A stretch of 63,907 nt of DNA from JBGRQA01 sp041725895 (GCA_041725895.1 JBGRQA010000031.1:1-63907); one strand, 5' to 3'; positions 1 to 8,749 are shown, counted from the stretch's first letter. Made by a program: numbers and translations. Notes: generated by a model from the sequence alone, not told the origin.

Positions 1-122
1 TCGGTATAACCCACATAATATTTATCTGCTGAAGCCGAATATAGAATATATACATAAAGCATATTCCCAATTTAGTATAATTCAAGCATAGCAGATCCAG
101 GTCTGGAGTAGAAATAAAAAAA

Positions 123-150
123 AAAGCCACTCCAAAATTGGAATGGCTTT
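123..150 (-). terminator. Rho-independent terminator of the tRNA-Asn pair
   Basis: Inverted repeat AAAGCCA-C-TCC / GGA-A-TGGCTTT with an A/T-rich loop, followed on the minus strand by a long T run (A run on the plus strand at 112-122). It lies just after the two minus-strand tRNA genes. Confidence 0.75.
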
Positions 151-153
151 CTG

Positions 154-227
154 CTCCCCCTCTAGGACTTGAACCTAGGACCCCCTGATTAACAGTCAGG
201 TGCTCTAACCAGCTGAGCTAAGGAGGA
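154..227 (-). tRNA. tRNA-Asn (GTT)
   Basis: Read on the minus strand this folds as a full cloverleaf: acceptor TCCTCCT/AGGGGGA, D stem GCTC/GAGC, anticodon stem CCTGA/TCAGG around the loop CTGTTAA (anticodon GTT), and T stem CTAGG/CCTAG with TTCAAGT. The discriminator is G and no CCA tail is encoded (GCA follows). It is identical to the next tRNA gene. Confidence 0.95.
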
Positions 228-272
228 GTGAAATCCTGATCTTATTTAAAACCATTCAGGCTTGGTTTTTTG

Positions 273-346
273 CTCCCCCTCTAGGACTTGAACCTAGGAC
301 CCCCTGATTAACAGTCAGGTGCTCTAACCAGCTGAGCTAAGGAGGA
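273..346 (-). tRNA. tRNA-Asn (GTT), second identical copy
   Basis: The same 74-nt cloverleaf as the gene at 154-227, with no base difference visible. The two are separated by a 45-nt spacer and probably come from one transcript read leftwards, this copy first. Confidence 0.95.
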
Positions 347-441
347 GTGTTATTAAATTTCCACTCTAAAACTTCACTAATCAATCCCTCTCTTGAGGAA
401 ATTTGCGTTGCAAAACTAATAGGATTTGTTCAATAATACAA

Positions 442-449
442 TATCTTTG
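442..449 (+). promoter_or_regulatory. candidate -7 box for the PfkB kinase gene
   Basis: TATCTTTG fits the Bacteroidota -7 consensus TAnnTTTG and sits 28 bases before the kinase start codon. I found no TTG at the usual 19-21 base spacing, so support is only moderate. Confidence 0.35.
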
Positions 450-477
450 CGAAGATTTTTTCAAAAAAATTTTTCGA

Positions 478-1404
478 ATGAGCTTAGTTGTTGTGGGGAG
501 TGTAGCCTTTGATGCCATTGAAACTCCTTTTGGTCAAACAGATAAAATAATTGGTGGTGCAGGAACATATATTTCCCTGGCTTCATCATTTTTTGGGAAT
601 AAACCTCAAATTGTATCGGTTGTTGGAGATGATTTCCCCGAAAGTTACCTGGAATTGCTTTCAAAATTTCAGATTGACACCGATGGATTGCAGATAAAAA
701 AAGGAGAAAAAACCTTTTTTTGGGCAGGACGCTATCATACCAACATGAATGAAAGGGATACTTTGGCTACAGAATTAAATGTTCTGGCCGATTTCGATCC
801 TATATTGCCGAGCAACTATAAAAATGCTGAATTTTTAATGCTAGGCAACCTGTCTCCTGTGGTACAGCGCCAGGTAATAGAACAACTGCCCCAACGTCCG
901 AAACTAATTGTTATGGATACCATGAACTTTTGGATGGATACGTGTTGGGAGGAACTGTTACAAACCATTGCAATGGTAGATGTCCTTGCAATTAACGACA
1001 GTGAAGCCCGACAACTCTCAGGAGAGTATTCGCTTCCTAAAGCCGCCAAAAAGATTATGGGAATGGGACCCAAATATCTTATCATTAAGAAAGGTGAACA
1101 CGGTGCCTTGCTTTTCCACGGAAATGAAACCTTTTATGCCCCTGCCCTTCCTTTAGAGGAAGTTTTTGATCCAACGGGAGCCGGAGATACCTTTGCTGGT
1201 GGTTTTATTGGATACATGGCCCAATGCAAGGAGATCAATTTTGAGAACATGAAAAAGGCCTTAATTGCCGGATCAGCTATGGCATCCTTCTGTGTCGAGA
1301 AATTTGGTACCGAAAAGCTATTGGATCTGAATCAGGAGCTAATCGATGAGCGCCTCAGCGAATTTGTAAGACTCACGCAATTCAATACCGAATTCATGAA
1401 TTAA
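478..1404 (+). CDS. PfkB-family (ribokinase-like) sugar/nucleoside kinase
   Basis: A cytosolic ATP-dependent kinase of the PfkB/ribokinase superfamily, 308 residues, the normal length for the family. The C-terminal signature DPTGAGDTFAGGF (about 231-243) holds the anion-hole glycines and the catalytic Asp. An N-terminal GGAGTY stretch after IIGG is the substrate-binding glycine motif. The substrate (sugar, nucleoside or other alcohol) cannot be told from sequence. The reading frame stays open to 403, but the first 25 codons are low-complexity and contain the candidate -7 box, so the ATG at 478 (MSLVVVGSVAFDAIE) is chosen; it matches where the family begins. The gene appears monocistronic and is followed by a terminator. 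Confidence 0.9.
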   Translation: MSLVVVGSVAFDAIETPFGQTDKIIGGAGTYISLASSFFGNKPQIVSVVGDDFPESYLELLSKFQIDTDGLQIKKGEKTFFWAGRYHTNMNERDTLATELNVLADFDPILPSNYKNAEFLMLGNLSPVVQRQVIEQLPQRPKLIVMDTMNFWMDTCWEELLQTIAMVDVLAINDSEARQLSGEYSLPKAAKKIMGMGPKYLIIKKGEHGALLFHGNETFYAPALPLEEVFDPTGAGDTFAGGFIGYMAQCKEINFENMKKALIAGSAMASFCVEKFGTEKLLDLNQELIDERLSEFVRLTQFNTEFMN

Positions 1405-1412
1405 CATCCTAT

Positions 1413-1446
1413 ACAAGAAGTCCATCTCAAACGGTGGACTTTTTTG
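1413..1446 (+). terminator. Rho-independent terminator after the PfkB gene
   Basis: Stem AAGTCCA / TGGACTT around a 10-nt loop with a following T run. The flanking TACAA/TTGTA extend the dyad, so it could also work on the minus strand for the small gene at 1599-1760. Confidence 0.7.
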
Positions 1447-1598
1447 TATCCATCGCAAGCAAAAGTCGACTGCTTTTCCTGGGGCATAGAAATAAATACA
1501 ATTTCGCACATCAAAGCTGCCTGATGGAAGATTTCATTTTGAGCATTACAGGAATTGTTTTTTCCAAATCGTCGTCCCAAAACTAAGCTCAAACAATT

Positions 1599-1760
1599 CT
1601 ACTCATAAATGGGTACACCAGGTCTTCGGGGCTTTGGCTTCTTGTCTTTCTCATCTTTTACTTCGCAAATGCATTCATCCCGGAGATACTGTAAAGGGTA
1701 TCCCTCACCTCCTTTAACCTGGGCTAGTTCTTCGTAAAGCAATCGTTCTATCTTTTTCAT
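1599..1760 (-). CDS. double-glycine leader small peptide (candidate secreted peptide or RiPP precursor)
   Basis: A 53-residue peptide starting MKKIERLLYEELAQVKGG. That has the form of a double-glycine leader: a short amphipathic helix with conserved L and E positions ending in GG. Such leaders are known from peptides exported by peptidase-containing C39 ABC transporters and from Bacteroidota natural-product precursors. The predicted 35-residue core begins EGYPLQYLRDE, has a Cys-x-Cys pair (CIC) in its first half, and ends in a Lys/Pro/Arg-rich tail finishing PIYE. The frame extends eight codons upstream, but the Met at 1760 fits the leader pattern. No transporter, maturase or peptidase lies nearby. 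The function is unknown. A second peptide of this type is at 61521-61700. Confidence 0.55.
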   Translation of the reverse strand: MKKIERLLYEELAQVKGGEGYPLQYLRDECICEVKDEKDKKPKPRRPGVPIYE

Positions 1761-2099
1761 AGTTACAAATTTACTGGTTAACAATACAGCTTTAATTTAA
1801 CAAAATTTTTACACATTATATAATTTCCACATCCCAAACATATAAATCTTTCGGAATAAGAACCTATTATACACTAAGTTTCATTTACCACAAGGTTTAT
1901 TGTAGCGGCAAAAACAAAAAAATAACATCTCAAAGGAACAGGAGAAAATGACAGACAACAACTTGTTGAAGTTCATCGATTCGAAACCAAATTGAATTAT
2001 CAGTACGGGTTTTTATTTAGTTCCATTCCAAAGCTCAGGCAACAGGCCTGTTTTTAGCGATTTTCTGCTATTTTTGTTGGAATTCAAAAAATTCTCAAC
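1761..2099. other. 339-bp gap between the leader peptide and the PAP2 gene; one tiny ORF
   Basis: Mostly A/T-rich and probably holds divergent promoters. The only coding hint is a 15-codon ORF on the plus strand at 1948-1995 (MTDNNLLKFIDSKPN), preceded by AGGAG seven bases before its ATG. That is unusual because Shine-Dalgarno motifs are rare in this phylum. A short CAGGC/GCCTG hairpin followed by T residues lies near 2037-2056. The ORF is too short to support as a gene. Confidence 0.3.
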
Positions 2100-2852
2100 G
2101 TGAAGAAAAAATCTATCATCTGCTTACTTTTCCTTTTCATTTCAACATTATCCAATGGATTTGCTCAATACTCCCAAACCAACTTCGCATCCGATTCTGT
2201 GCAAGTTAAAAAGTCAAAGAAATTAAATCCCGGATTGGGCAAAGAAGTATTCAGTGGTAAAAACCTGGCTATTTTCGGAGCCTCGCTGGGTGGAGCTTTC
2301 CTTTTGGATGAATGGGCCAAAGATCATATTCAGTCCCATCAAAGCAATTTTCTAAAGCAATATACGGATGTAGCCACCGTGTTCGGAGAAAAGAAGATTA
2401 TGGCCCCTGCAACCCTTGCTACCTGGGGGATTGGACTGGCCATTAAAGACGAACGATTAACCCAAACGGCACTCAATTCGGGCAAGGCTCTAATCACCGG
2501 TGCCATCCTTACCGAATCCATCAAATTCATAGCCGGTCGATCGCGTCCCGATATGAACCGGGGCAATATGCATTTTGATGCTTTTGGCGGAACCACAAAC
2601 AATACAAAATCCTTTCCTTCAGGTCATGCTTTTGTGGCCTGGTCTGTATTTACCCCCTTTGCAATGGAATACAGCAAATGGATTTACCTCATCCCGGCAT
2701 CGGTTAGCTTTGCGCGCATGTACCGCAGCCGACACTGGTTCTCTGATGTGGTTCTGGGAAGTGGAATCGGTTACTTCGCGGGACTTTACTTTCACAAAAG
2801 AAAGAATCAACGGGTATTGTTTTCCGGAAACGGACTTGTAATTAAGTTCTAA
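2100..2852 (+). CDS. PAP2-family membrane-associated phosphatase
   Basis: A type 2 phosphatidic acid phosphatase superfamily protein, 250 residues, likely acting on a lipid phosphate or undecaprenyl-pyrophosphate-like substrate in the envelope. The three catalytic motifs are complete: KFIAGRSRP (K142, R149), SFPSGH (172-176, catalytic His) and the R-x5-H-x3-D motif ending RHWFSD (H212, D216). An N-terminal signal peptide ends near FAQ (residue 23). Translation appears to begin at GTG, because no in-frame ATG precedes the signal peptide. Substrate specificity is not readable. The gene is followed after 42 bp by the POT transporter on the same strand, possibly co-transcribed. Confidence 0.88.
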   Translation: MKKKSIICLLFLFISTLSNGFAQYSQTNFASDSVQVKKSKKLNPGLGKEVFSGKNLAIFGASLGGAFLLDEWAKDHIQSHQSNFLKQYTDVATVFGEKKIMAPATLATWGIGLAIKDERLTQTALNSGKALITGAILTESIKFIAGRSRPDMNRGNMHFDAFGGTTNNTKSFPSGHAFVAWSVFTPFAMEYSKWIYLIPASVSFARMYRSRHWFSDVVLGSGIGYFAGLYFHKRKNQRVLFSGNGLVIKF

Positions 2853-2894
2853 TCGGATAAATTGAAGATAACAACCTTAAAATAAAAAGACACT

Positions 2895-4337
2895 ATGAGC
2901 ATTGCTAAAGTATTCAAAAAATTTCCCAAAACATTTTGGGTAGCCAATACCATAGAGCTCTTCGAGCGCTGGGCCTGGTATGGCTTTTTTATGCTGTTTG
3001 CCAATTACCTTACTGCTTCCACTGATGTTGGAGCTCTGGGATTTACCCAGGCTCAGAAAGGAATCATCATGGGAGTTGGAACCGGAATCCTCTATTTTCT
3101 TCCCGTAATTACAGGTGCTATTGCTGACAAATACGGCTACAAAAGAGTTTTGGCCATCGCTTTTACCATTTATGCCTCTGCATTTCTGCTCCTTCCCTAT
3201 TTCAATACATTTGCTGGTGTATTCGCCATGTATCTTTACCTAGCATTGGGAGCCGCCTTGTTCAAACCTATCATCTCGGCCACAGTTGCCAAAACCACAA
3301 ACGAGGAAACTTCCTCCATTGGTTTTGGAATTTTCTATATGATGGTAAACATTGGTGCCTTTTTCGGCCCTTTGGTTACCCTGGCTTTTAAAAATACATC
3401 CTACACCCAGGTATTCTACATTTCGTCAGGAATTATTGCCTTAAACTTTATTTTACTTCTTTTTTACAAGGAGCCTGATCGAGAAAAAAAGGAAGAGTCT
3501 TTTTGGAACGCCGTTGGAACCGTCTTCAAAAACATTGGTATCGCCTTAAGCGATATCAAATTCGTGGTTTTTCTGCTGCTTGTGGCCGGTTTCTGGAGTA
3601 TGTACTACCAATTGTTCTTTACACTTCCCGTATTTATCGCTCAATGGGTGGATACTTCCGTAGTATACAATTTCTTTCACAACACCATTCCTTTCATCAC
3701 GGAAACATACGGTCATGACGGACAAATGGAAGCAGAGTTTATTACCAATTTCGATGCAATGTACATCATTCTGTTTCAAATCATCATCTCAAGCCTGGTA
3801 ATGAAATGGAGACCCCTACATGCCATGATGGGAGGAATTTTGGTTTGCTCCATTGGGATGGCTCTTACGCTTTTCACCCAAAACGTAATGTTCGTTATTG
3901 CGGCCATCCTGGTTTTTGCAATTGGTGAAATGGCCAGTTCCCCCAAAATCACCGAATACATTGGACGCATTGCTCCCAAAGATAAGGTAGGCCTGTACAT
4001 GGGTTGCTCATTCCTACCGGTATTTGTTGGTAGCTCCATCGGAGGTATTATCTCTGGGAATGTTTACGGAACCATGTCGGACAAAATTACCCTACTGAAA
4101 CGGGAAGTTGCTGAGCGAGGTTTACAAATCCCTGAGATCTCAAAAGAATTTACCCAAAACGATTATTTCAACAAAGCGGGTGAATTGATGAACATGGATC
4201 AAAATCAATTGACCGATTACCTGTGGAACAACCATAATCCAGGCCAGATCTGGATGGTACTTCTATCTATCGGCTTGATCGCCACTTTGGGTTTGTTCCT
4301 TTACGACAAATTCCTTCTGAAATCAAAAAAAGCATAA
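2895..4337 (+). CDS. POT/PTR-family proton-coupled peptide transporter
   Basis: A 480-residue inner-membrane transporter of the proton-dependent oligopeptide (POT) branch of the major facilitator superfamily, expected to import di- and tripeptides. The first helix carries the POT signature ExxERxxxYG as ELFERWAWYG (about 17-26), which contributes to proton coupling. A dozen hydrophobic segments and the loop GAIADKYGYKR (motif A-like) fit the family. It differs from typical POT proteins in having long inserts before and after the central helices, including a roughly 70-residue loop near 395-450. It may form a unit with the upstream PAP2 gene and ends at a strong terminator. Confidence 0.88.
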   Translation: MSIAKVFKKFPKTFWVANTIELFERWAWYGFFMLFANYLTASTDVGALGFTQAQKGIIMGVGTGILYFLPVITGAIADKYGYKRVLAIAFTIYASAFLLLPYFNTFAGVFAMYLYLALGAALFKPIISATVAKTTNEETSSIGFGIFYMMVNIGAFFGPLVTLAFKNTSYTQVFYISSGIIALNFILLLFYKEPDREKKEESFWNAVGTVFKNIGIALSDIKFVVFLLLVAGFWSMYYQLFFTLPVFIAQWVDTSVVYNFFHNTIPFITETYGHDGQMEAEFITNFDAMYIILFQIIISSLVMKWRPLHAMMGGILVCSIGMALTLFTQNVMFVIAAILVFAIGEMASSPKITEYIGRIAPKDKVGLYMGCSFLPVFVGSSIGGIISGNVYGTMSDKITLLKREVAERGLQIPEISKEFTQNDYFNKAGELMNMDQNQLTDYLWNNHNPGQIWMVLLSIGLIATLGLFLYDKFLLKSKKA

Positions 4338-4342
4338 CCATT

Positions 4343-4368
4343 TATCCCGCTTTAGCGGGATTTTTTTT
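4343..4368 (+). terminator. Rho-independent terminator after the POT transporter
   Basis: Perfect stem ATCCCGC-TTTA-GCGGGAT followed by eight T residues. Confidence 0.9.
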
Positions 4369-4374
4369 CAACAA

Positions 4375-4407
4375 AGGGGCTATCGAAAAAACATCGACAG
4401 CCCCTTT
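4375..4407 (-). terminator. terminator hairpin of the endonuclease gene (hairpin type A, copy 1)
   Basis: Stem GGGGCTATCGA / TCGACAGCCCC with an A-rich loop, downstream of the minus-strand gene ending at 4450 and flanked by A/T runs on both sides. A near-identical hairpin (three base differences) lies at 6719-6750. Confidence 0.75.
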
Positions 4408-4449
4408 TACTTTTAGTTCTGTATGAGAACGATTATCTCATATTGTTTG

Positions 4450-5277
4450 CTACCAAATATAGCCTGCAAATTCAGGGTGATCGATAAATGGGTTTCGATT
4501 TCCCTGGATAGAATAAATCGTTTGATTCCGCTTCTTCTCAAAATCATCAACAGGATCTTGCTTGTGCCATTCTTTAAGGGTAGACAGCATTCCAATGTAT
4601 GGTAAAGAATAGTTACTGCTAATTCGATCGTTTAATTCCAAATCAGCATAACCGTCATCCCCTTCGTATCGCACAGCCATATAAAACATCATACGGGCAA
4701 TATCTCCTTTTACCTCATCTCGAGGTTCCCAGGTACTGGAAGTGTATTTACATCCTGTTGCCTCACTATGGGGTGTTCCTCCATTATCGAAATACTTGGT
4801 ATACCGTGCCGTATTTACGGATCTATCGGCAGGACGAATGTGATGAATATCGGTGGAAGGACCTCGCACATCATCAGGATAGCCCCCGAAACCTCGCGAT
4901 TTGGCCCAAACGTGTTCACGATTCCAGGCATCCTCTCCGTTATGCCCGTTATCCTTATAGCTTTTGGCTTGCGATCGGCCTGTATAGATCAGAATCACGT
5001 TATTTGAATTCTTAGGATCTTCATCCGTTTTCATCAAAGCATTCCAAACATTACTGTACGACAAAACTTTATTATTGTCGATTAAGTCATGCAACGTGCC
5101 CTTCAAATCTTTTGATTCGATACCATCGATACTACTGTAGTAGCTATTAAAATCCGATTTGTTTTCAATTTTTATTCTCCCTACCTGGTCGGGTTGATCA
5201 ACAGTAGGTCCATCATCCGTTTTGGTACATGAACAAATAAAAATGGAAACAAAAAGAGATAAAAGAAATTTGTGCAT
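4450..5277 (-). CDS. secreted lipoprotein endonuclease I family nuclease (1)
   Basis: A 275-residue nuclease of the EndA/endonuclease I (His-Me finger) family, expected to cut DNA or RNA outside the cytoplasm. The N-terminal signal ends in a lipobox at FICSC (Cys 17), so it should be anchored to the outer membrane. The catalytic ββα-metal region is visible as NREHVWAKSRGFGG followed by TDIHHIRPADRSVN, with the His of EHVW and HH and a downstream Asn; YMAVRYEGDDGY is the conserved later block. It is the last gene of a five-gene minus-strand cluster and lies 95 bp after a paralogous nuclease. I infer a role in breaking down environmental nucleic acid for the TonB receptor at 10182-12992. Confidence 0.88.
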   Translation of the reverse strand: MHKFLLSLFVSIFICSCTKTDDGPTVDQPDQVGRIKIENKSDFNSYYSSIDGIESKDLKGTLHDLIDNNKVLSYSNVWNALMKTDEDPKNSNNVILIYTGRSQAKSYKDNGHNGEDAWNREHVWAKSRGFGGYPDDVRGPSTDIHHIRPADRSVNTARYTKYFDNGGTPHSEATGCKYTSSTWEPRDEVKGDIARMMFYMAVRYEGDDGYADLELNDRISSNYSLPYIGMLSTLKEWHKQDPVDDFEKKRNQTIYSIQGNRNPFIDHPEFAGYIW

Positions 5278-5372
5278 AAGTTATGTGATTGTTGATTGGT
5301 TGGTTGGATTCCCGCTAAAACAATAATATACAGTTGCGACACAAACCAACATGCCACCACTGCAAACGGCTT

Positions 5373-6311
5373 CTAGTTTTTCCAGACCTCTGATTTTTTC
5401 GCACCAAAAATGTACTTCACCAATTCCGGGTGGTCAATAAATGGGTTTCTGTTGTGCTGGAAATCATAGATAACATTGTTTCTACGAATTTCGTAGGGAT
5501 CAACCGGATCCAACTCATTCCACTTCAATAGATCTTCCAATTTTCCATGTCGAGCCGCTTTTCCTTGGCCACCCAAATCATCCACGGTGAAACCGTAACG
5601 AACTGCCATGTAGAAAATGGCACGAGCTACATCTCCTTTGGCACTCTTTGGAGGCTCATAGAAGGTACTGTTCTTGGTTCGGGGCCCATTTACAAAAGCA
5701 AAGTCAAGAGCTGCTCTATTTCCATTCTCACGGGCATCAGACGCCCGCAAATGGTGCCCATCTGTTCCGGGTCCGTTTGAGGTTCCAAAGTCTCCGTGTG
5801 ATTTGGCCCAAACGTGCTCCCGATTCCAACCGGTAGATCCACTTACATGAGCTGTTTTTGCAATCCCCGTCTCCTTGTAGATTTGCCACACCTGTGAAGA
5901 ATTTTCCGGATTTTGATCCCCATTCTCACACATGGTCCACACTGTTGAGTAGGATAACTTGCTTGCTCCTGTTGAAATGATCTCTTGGATTTCGTCTCTT
6001 AACTCGGACCCGGATAAAGAAACCGCTGAAGAATAGTAATTCTTGGGAATACGAACCGAAATCATGTGCTGTCCCTCTTCCACCTGCTCAACGTATTCTT
6101 TTGGGGTGTACTTTACTATTATTTTCCCCTCTGAATCAACTTCCGGTGAAAGGTAATTCTCTTGATCCGTATTGCCTGTATCTCCTCCGCTATCACCATT
6201 CCCATTATCGCCAGGAGTTTCTACTTCACCGATAGGACTACTATCATTCCCTGAATCACAAGAGTAAACGAAAATGGATAGACAGAATAATAAATAAAGA
6301 ATTTTTTTCAT
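5373..6311 (-). CDS. secreted lipoprotein endonuclease I family nuclease (2)
   Basis: A 312-residue paralogue of the preceding nuclease. It has a lipoprotein signal (VYSCDSG, Cys 18), then a low-complexity Gly/Asp/Asn linker (about 20-55) and the endonuclease I domain. The catalytic segment NREHVWAKSHGDFG and the partner TDGHHLRASDARENGNR are intact, as is YMAVRYG. Both copies end with the same RNxxIYxxQxNRNPFIDHPE block, so they arose by duplication, but they have diverged throughout. Compared with copy 1 this protein has a longer N-terminal spacer. It sits between its sister nuclease and the DUF5689 genes. It may have its own promoter in the 470-bp gap upstream. Confidence 0.88.
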   Translation of the reverse strand: MKKILYLLFCLSIFVYSCDSGNDSSPIGEVETPGDNGNGDSGGDTGNTDQENYLSPEVDSEGKIIVKYTPKEYVEQVEEGQHMISVRIPKNYYSSAVSLSGSELRDEIQEIISTGASKLSYSTVWTMCENGDQNPENSSQVWQIYKETGIAKTAHVSGSTGWNREHVWAKSHGDFGTSNGPGTDGHHLRASDARENGNRAALDFAFVNGPRTKNSTFYEPPKSAKGDVARAIFYMAVRYGFTVDDLGGQGKAARHGKLEDLLKWNELDPVDPYEIRRNNVIYDFQHNRNPFIDHPELVKYIFGAKKSEVWKN

Positions 6312-6650
6312 GTGTAAATCATTTTTTTTACCAACAGGAACGCCCCATTCAAAAAATAGTATTTGTAAGTCCCCATATCACTGGAATATGCGTTACACCT
6401 GTGTAGGTATCTAAAGTTTAGTTTATAATTGCAAATATTCGGATCAGCAACGACCTAAAATGCAATCAACAATTCATAATTGTATTGGTGAATACTCAAC
6501 AATTCTGCTTCCCTGGTATTGGGGCAGAAGTATATTGAAGGAGAAAGGATCTAAAATCCGAATTTTAATCTGTAGCAGTCGCAATATTATGCTACTACCC
6601 TGTAAAAATTAGAACTAATTGTGTTTCGGAAATGTTATAAAATGGTGGGG

Positions 6651-6679
6651 CAAATGTAAGGAAAATAGTAGAAAAACAA
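6651..6679 (-). promoter_or_regulatory. candidate promoter for the endonuclease I genes
   Basis: On the minus strand, TTG (6677-6679), 18 bases, then TACATTTG (6651-6658), which fits the Bacteroidota TTG-N(18-21)-TAnnTTTG promoter. It lies between a terminator and the nuclease genes, so it would uncouple them from the DUF5689-receptor genes. Confidence 0.45.
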
Positions 6680-6718
6680 GAATTAGAATAGTATTGACTA
6701 ATGGGTTATAAAAGAAAA

Positions 6719-6750
6719 AGGGGCTGTCGAAAAAATATCGATAGCCCCTG
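6719..6750 (-). terminator. terminator hairpin after the DUF5689/LTD gene (hairpin type A, copy 2)
   Basis: Stem GGGGCTGTCGA / TCGATAGCCCC with a loop of A and T, 33 bp past the stop codon of the gene at 6783-8669. It matches the hairpin at 4375-4407 except for three bases. Confidence 0.75.
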
Positions 6751-6782
6751 TATTCCATCAAAGATAATTAACCTTTGGGGAT

Positions 6783-8669
6783 TTATTCCATACTTTCCCA
6801 AGTCAGATTATCAATAATCACTTGTTTGCCATCAACTGAAACATTCTTAATCTCAATATCGGCTTCACCAGTAACGTTAATATCATTAACGGTAAATGTT
6901 TTGTGGGTATCATCACTAACTACCTCTGAAACACCTTTAGATTCTCCGTTAACAAACAATTCAATCTTACGATCTTTAGTAGAGGTAAATCCTCTGTAGA
7001 ATGTTACAGTCACACTCTTTACCCCTTTGGTAAATTTGCAGGATTTAATTGCAGATGTTTCTTTTCCTAACATCAATGCTTCACCATCATGGCTAACATT
7101 ATCACCTGAATAAGCTGTTCCCATTCGTCCAAGAGTAATTGCCCAAACTACATTTTCACCATCGGTATAAGAAGCATCCTCATAAGAACCAGCAGAAATT
7201 TCCATGTCATTAAAGTCAATGGTATGAGTACCTGAAGCCACATCTACTACAGTTTGCTCTCCAGTATCTCCACCATTACTCGCTTCATCATTTCTGCTTC
7301 CAAGGCTGTTCCAGTAGTTCTGATCTTTTACATCCCATTCTGCTGAGGCAGATGTCCAATCTGGATTTCCTGTAGTTACGGTTTCTTTTCTGATTAAAGT
7401 GTGATCTGCTGTTGCGGCAGCAACTTCTCCAACAGTCCATTTCTCACGGGTTCCCTGTACTCCAATCACATCAATTAAGCTCCAGCCCTCATTCGTTTTC
7501 TTAAACAAACCTACAGCATCATCGCCATTGAAATGTACTGGATTAGCACCACCTTGATTATATGCTAACTTAAGATTAGCTTTCTCTAGGATAGTAGGAT
7601 CTGCCTGGTCTGCAGCAATGATATACATCTGACCATTAGCCAGAGTTCCACTCAACTCAATAGCATCACTCCAATCGCCACCATTAGCACCAGTACGGAT
7701 GGTATAATTTGCCAAATCAATATCAGCGCCAGAATTGTTATAGATCTCTACATACTTGTTGCTACTGGAACCTTCAGCATATTCAGAAAAGAAAACCTTT
7801 TCACCAGTTAGAGACGGAGTTTCGTTAGATGCTTCTTCGAAACGCTCCCCTTTCATTGCTACTTCATCAATAGAACGGATAAACAATTGGTAATCATTAT
7901 TGTATTTACTCACAACAGCAGTAACAGAACCACTACCCTGAGCAACAGTTTCTTCTGCAAACGATGCATACTGAGAAGATCTAACAATAATGGTTTCTTT
8001 TTCAATGTTAGTTAAAATTCTGTTTGCTGCGGAATAAAATGAACCATCCTCTTTTTTGTCTTGACCATAATTCTTTACAAGATCTCCCTCAACAAATTGT
8101 ACAGCATCCACCTTAATCAAGGTATTCAAAAGAGCATCATTAATTTCAGAAATAGCAACAGTCTTAGGAGTAACATCAGCACCACCGTCAACAGCTACTA
8201 CCATATTTCTCAAATCAGCATCTGGAATCAATCCTACAGTGTATTTCTCATCAGCACCTTTACCCATGATCACAGCACCGTGGGAAACACCAATAGCAAG
8301 ACCTTTAGCCTTCACCATTACCTTTTGACCAATACTGAAATCCTTGTAATAGCTATCTCCTTCGGCAGCCTTATCAGTGCTTAAAACAACACCAAATTCT
8401 CCGTTCTGAATGTATAGCTTACGATAAAAGTTGCTTGACTCCTTATCATTAGAAATAACGATACCATCAAAAACAACATCTTCGGTAATTTCATAAGCGG
8501 ATTCCTTTCCTGCCATCTCACGAAGTTGAGCCATGGTAGTATTTACTTCAGGCAACTCAGGAGTTGGATCAACAGGATCAATAGGTGAATCATTGTCAGA
8601 GCTACACGAAGTCGTTGAAACAAATAGTCCAACGATCATAGCAAACAATAAATAATGTAATTTTCTCAT
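6783..8669 (-). CDS. surface lipoprotein with DUF5689 and lamin-tail domains
   Basis: A 628-residue lipoprotein with lipobox STTSC (Cys 22). Residues about 35-285 form a DUF5689 region that ends in an OB-fold-like strand pattern (GSVTAVVSKYNNDYQLFIRS). This pattern resembles the OB domains beside secreted nucleases. Residues about 289-460 are a lamin-tail domain (VFFSEYAEGSSSNKYVEIYN, then GDDAVGLF). The C-terminal 150 residues look like a β-sandwich. There is no nuclease active site. Lamin-tail plus OB domains are known to precede the catalytic domain in secreted EEP nucleases of the ExeM type. Here they stand alone beside nuclease genes, so I infer a nucleic-acid-binding surface partner of the receptor. 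It shares an operon with the next DUF5689 gene. Confidence 0.8.
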   Translation of the reverse strand: MRKLHYLLFAMIVGLFVSTTSCSSDNDSPIDPVDPTPELPEVNTTMAQLREMAGKESAYEITEDVVFDGIVISNDKESSNFYRKLYIQNGEFGVVLSTDKAAEGDSYYKDFSIGQKVMVKAKGLAIGVSHGAVIMGKGADEKYTVGLIPDADLRNMVVAVDGGADVTPKTVAISEINDALLNTLIKVDAVQFVEGDLVKNYGQDKKEDGSFYSAANRILTNIEKETIIVRSSQYASFAEETVAQGSGSVTAVVSKYNNDYQLFIRSIDEVAMKGERFEEASNETPSLTGEKVFFSEYAEGSSSNKYVEIYNNSGADIDLANYTIRTGANGGDWSDAIELSGTLANGQMYIIAADQADPTILEKANLKLAYNQGGANPVHFNGDDAVGLFKKTNEGWSLIDVIGVQGTREKWTVGEVAAATADHTLIRKETVTTGNPDWTSASAEWDVKDQNYWNSLGSRNDEASNGGDTGEQTVVDVASGTHTIDFNDMEISAGSYEDASYTDGENVVWAITLGRMGTAYSGDNVSHDGEALMLGKETSAIKSCKFTKGVKSVTVTFYRGFTSTKDRKIELFVNGESKGVSEVVSDDTHKTFTVNDINVTGEADIEIKNVSVDGKQVIIDNLTWESME

Positions 8670-8749
8670 CTTACAGTTGTTTGTTAGTTAGTAAATGGAT
8701 TGTAATAAAAATGGCAAGCCATACGAGATGACCTGCCAAAGCTTTAATT

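Larger units (their letters stand above)
6312..6782. other. 471-bp non-coding gap between nuclease 2 and the DUF5689/LTD gene
   Basis: No credible ORF on either strand. It contains the terminator of the upstream gene (6719-6750) and a candidate minus-strand promoter (6651-6679) that would give a leader of about 330 nt for the nuclease gene. Nothing else is recognised. Confidence 0.5.

Noticed and set aside
1401..1592. 63-codon minus-strand frame after the PfkB gene
   Set aside because: It lies across a terminator, overlaps the kinase end in antisense and shows no protein character.
1948..1995. 15-codon ORF with a strong AGGAG site
   Set aside because: Interesting ribosome-binding site, but far too short and without any second line of evidence to call a gene.
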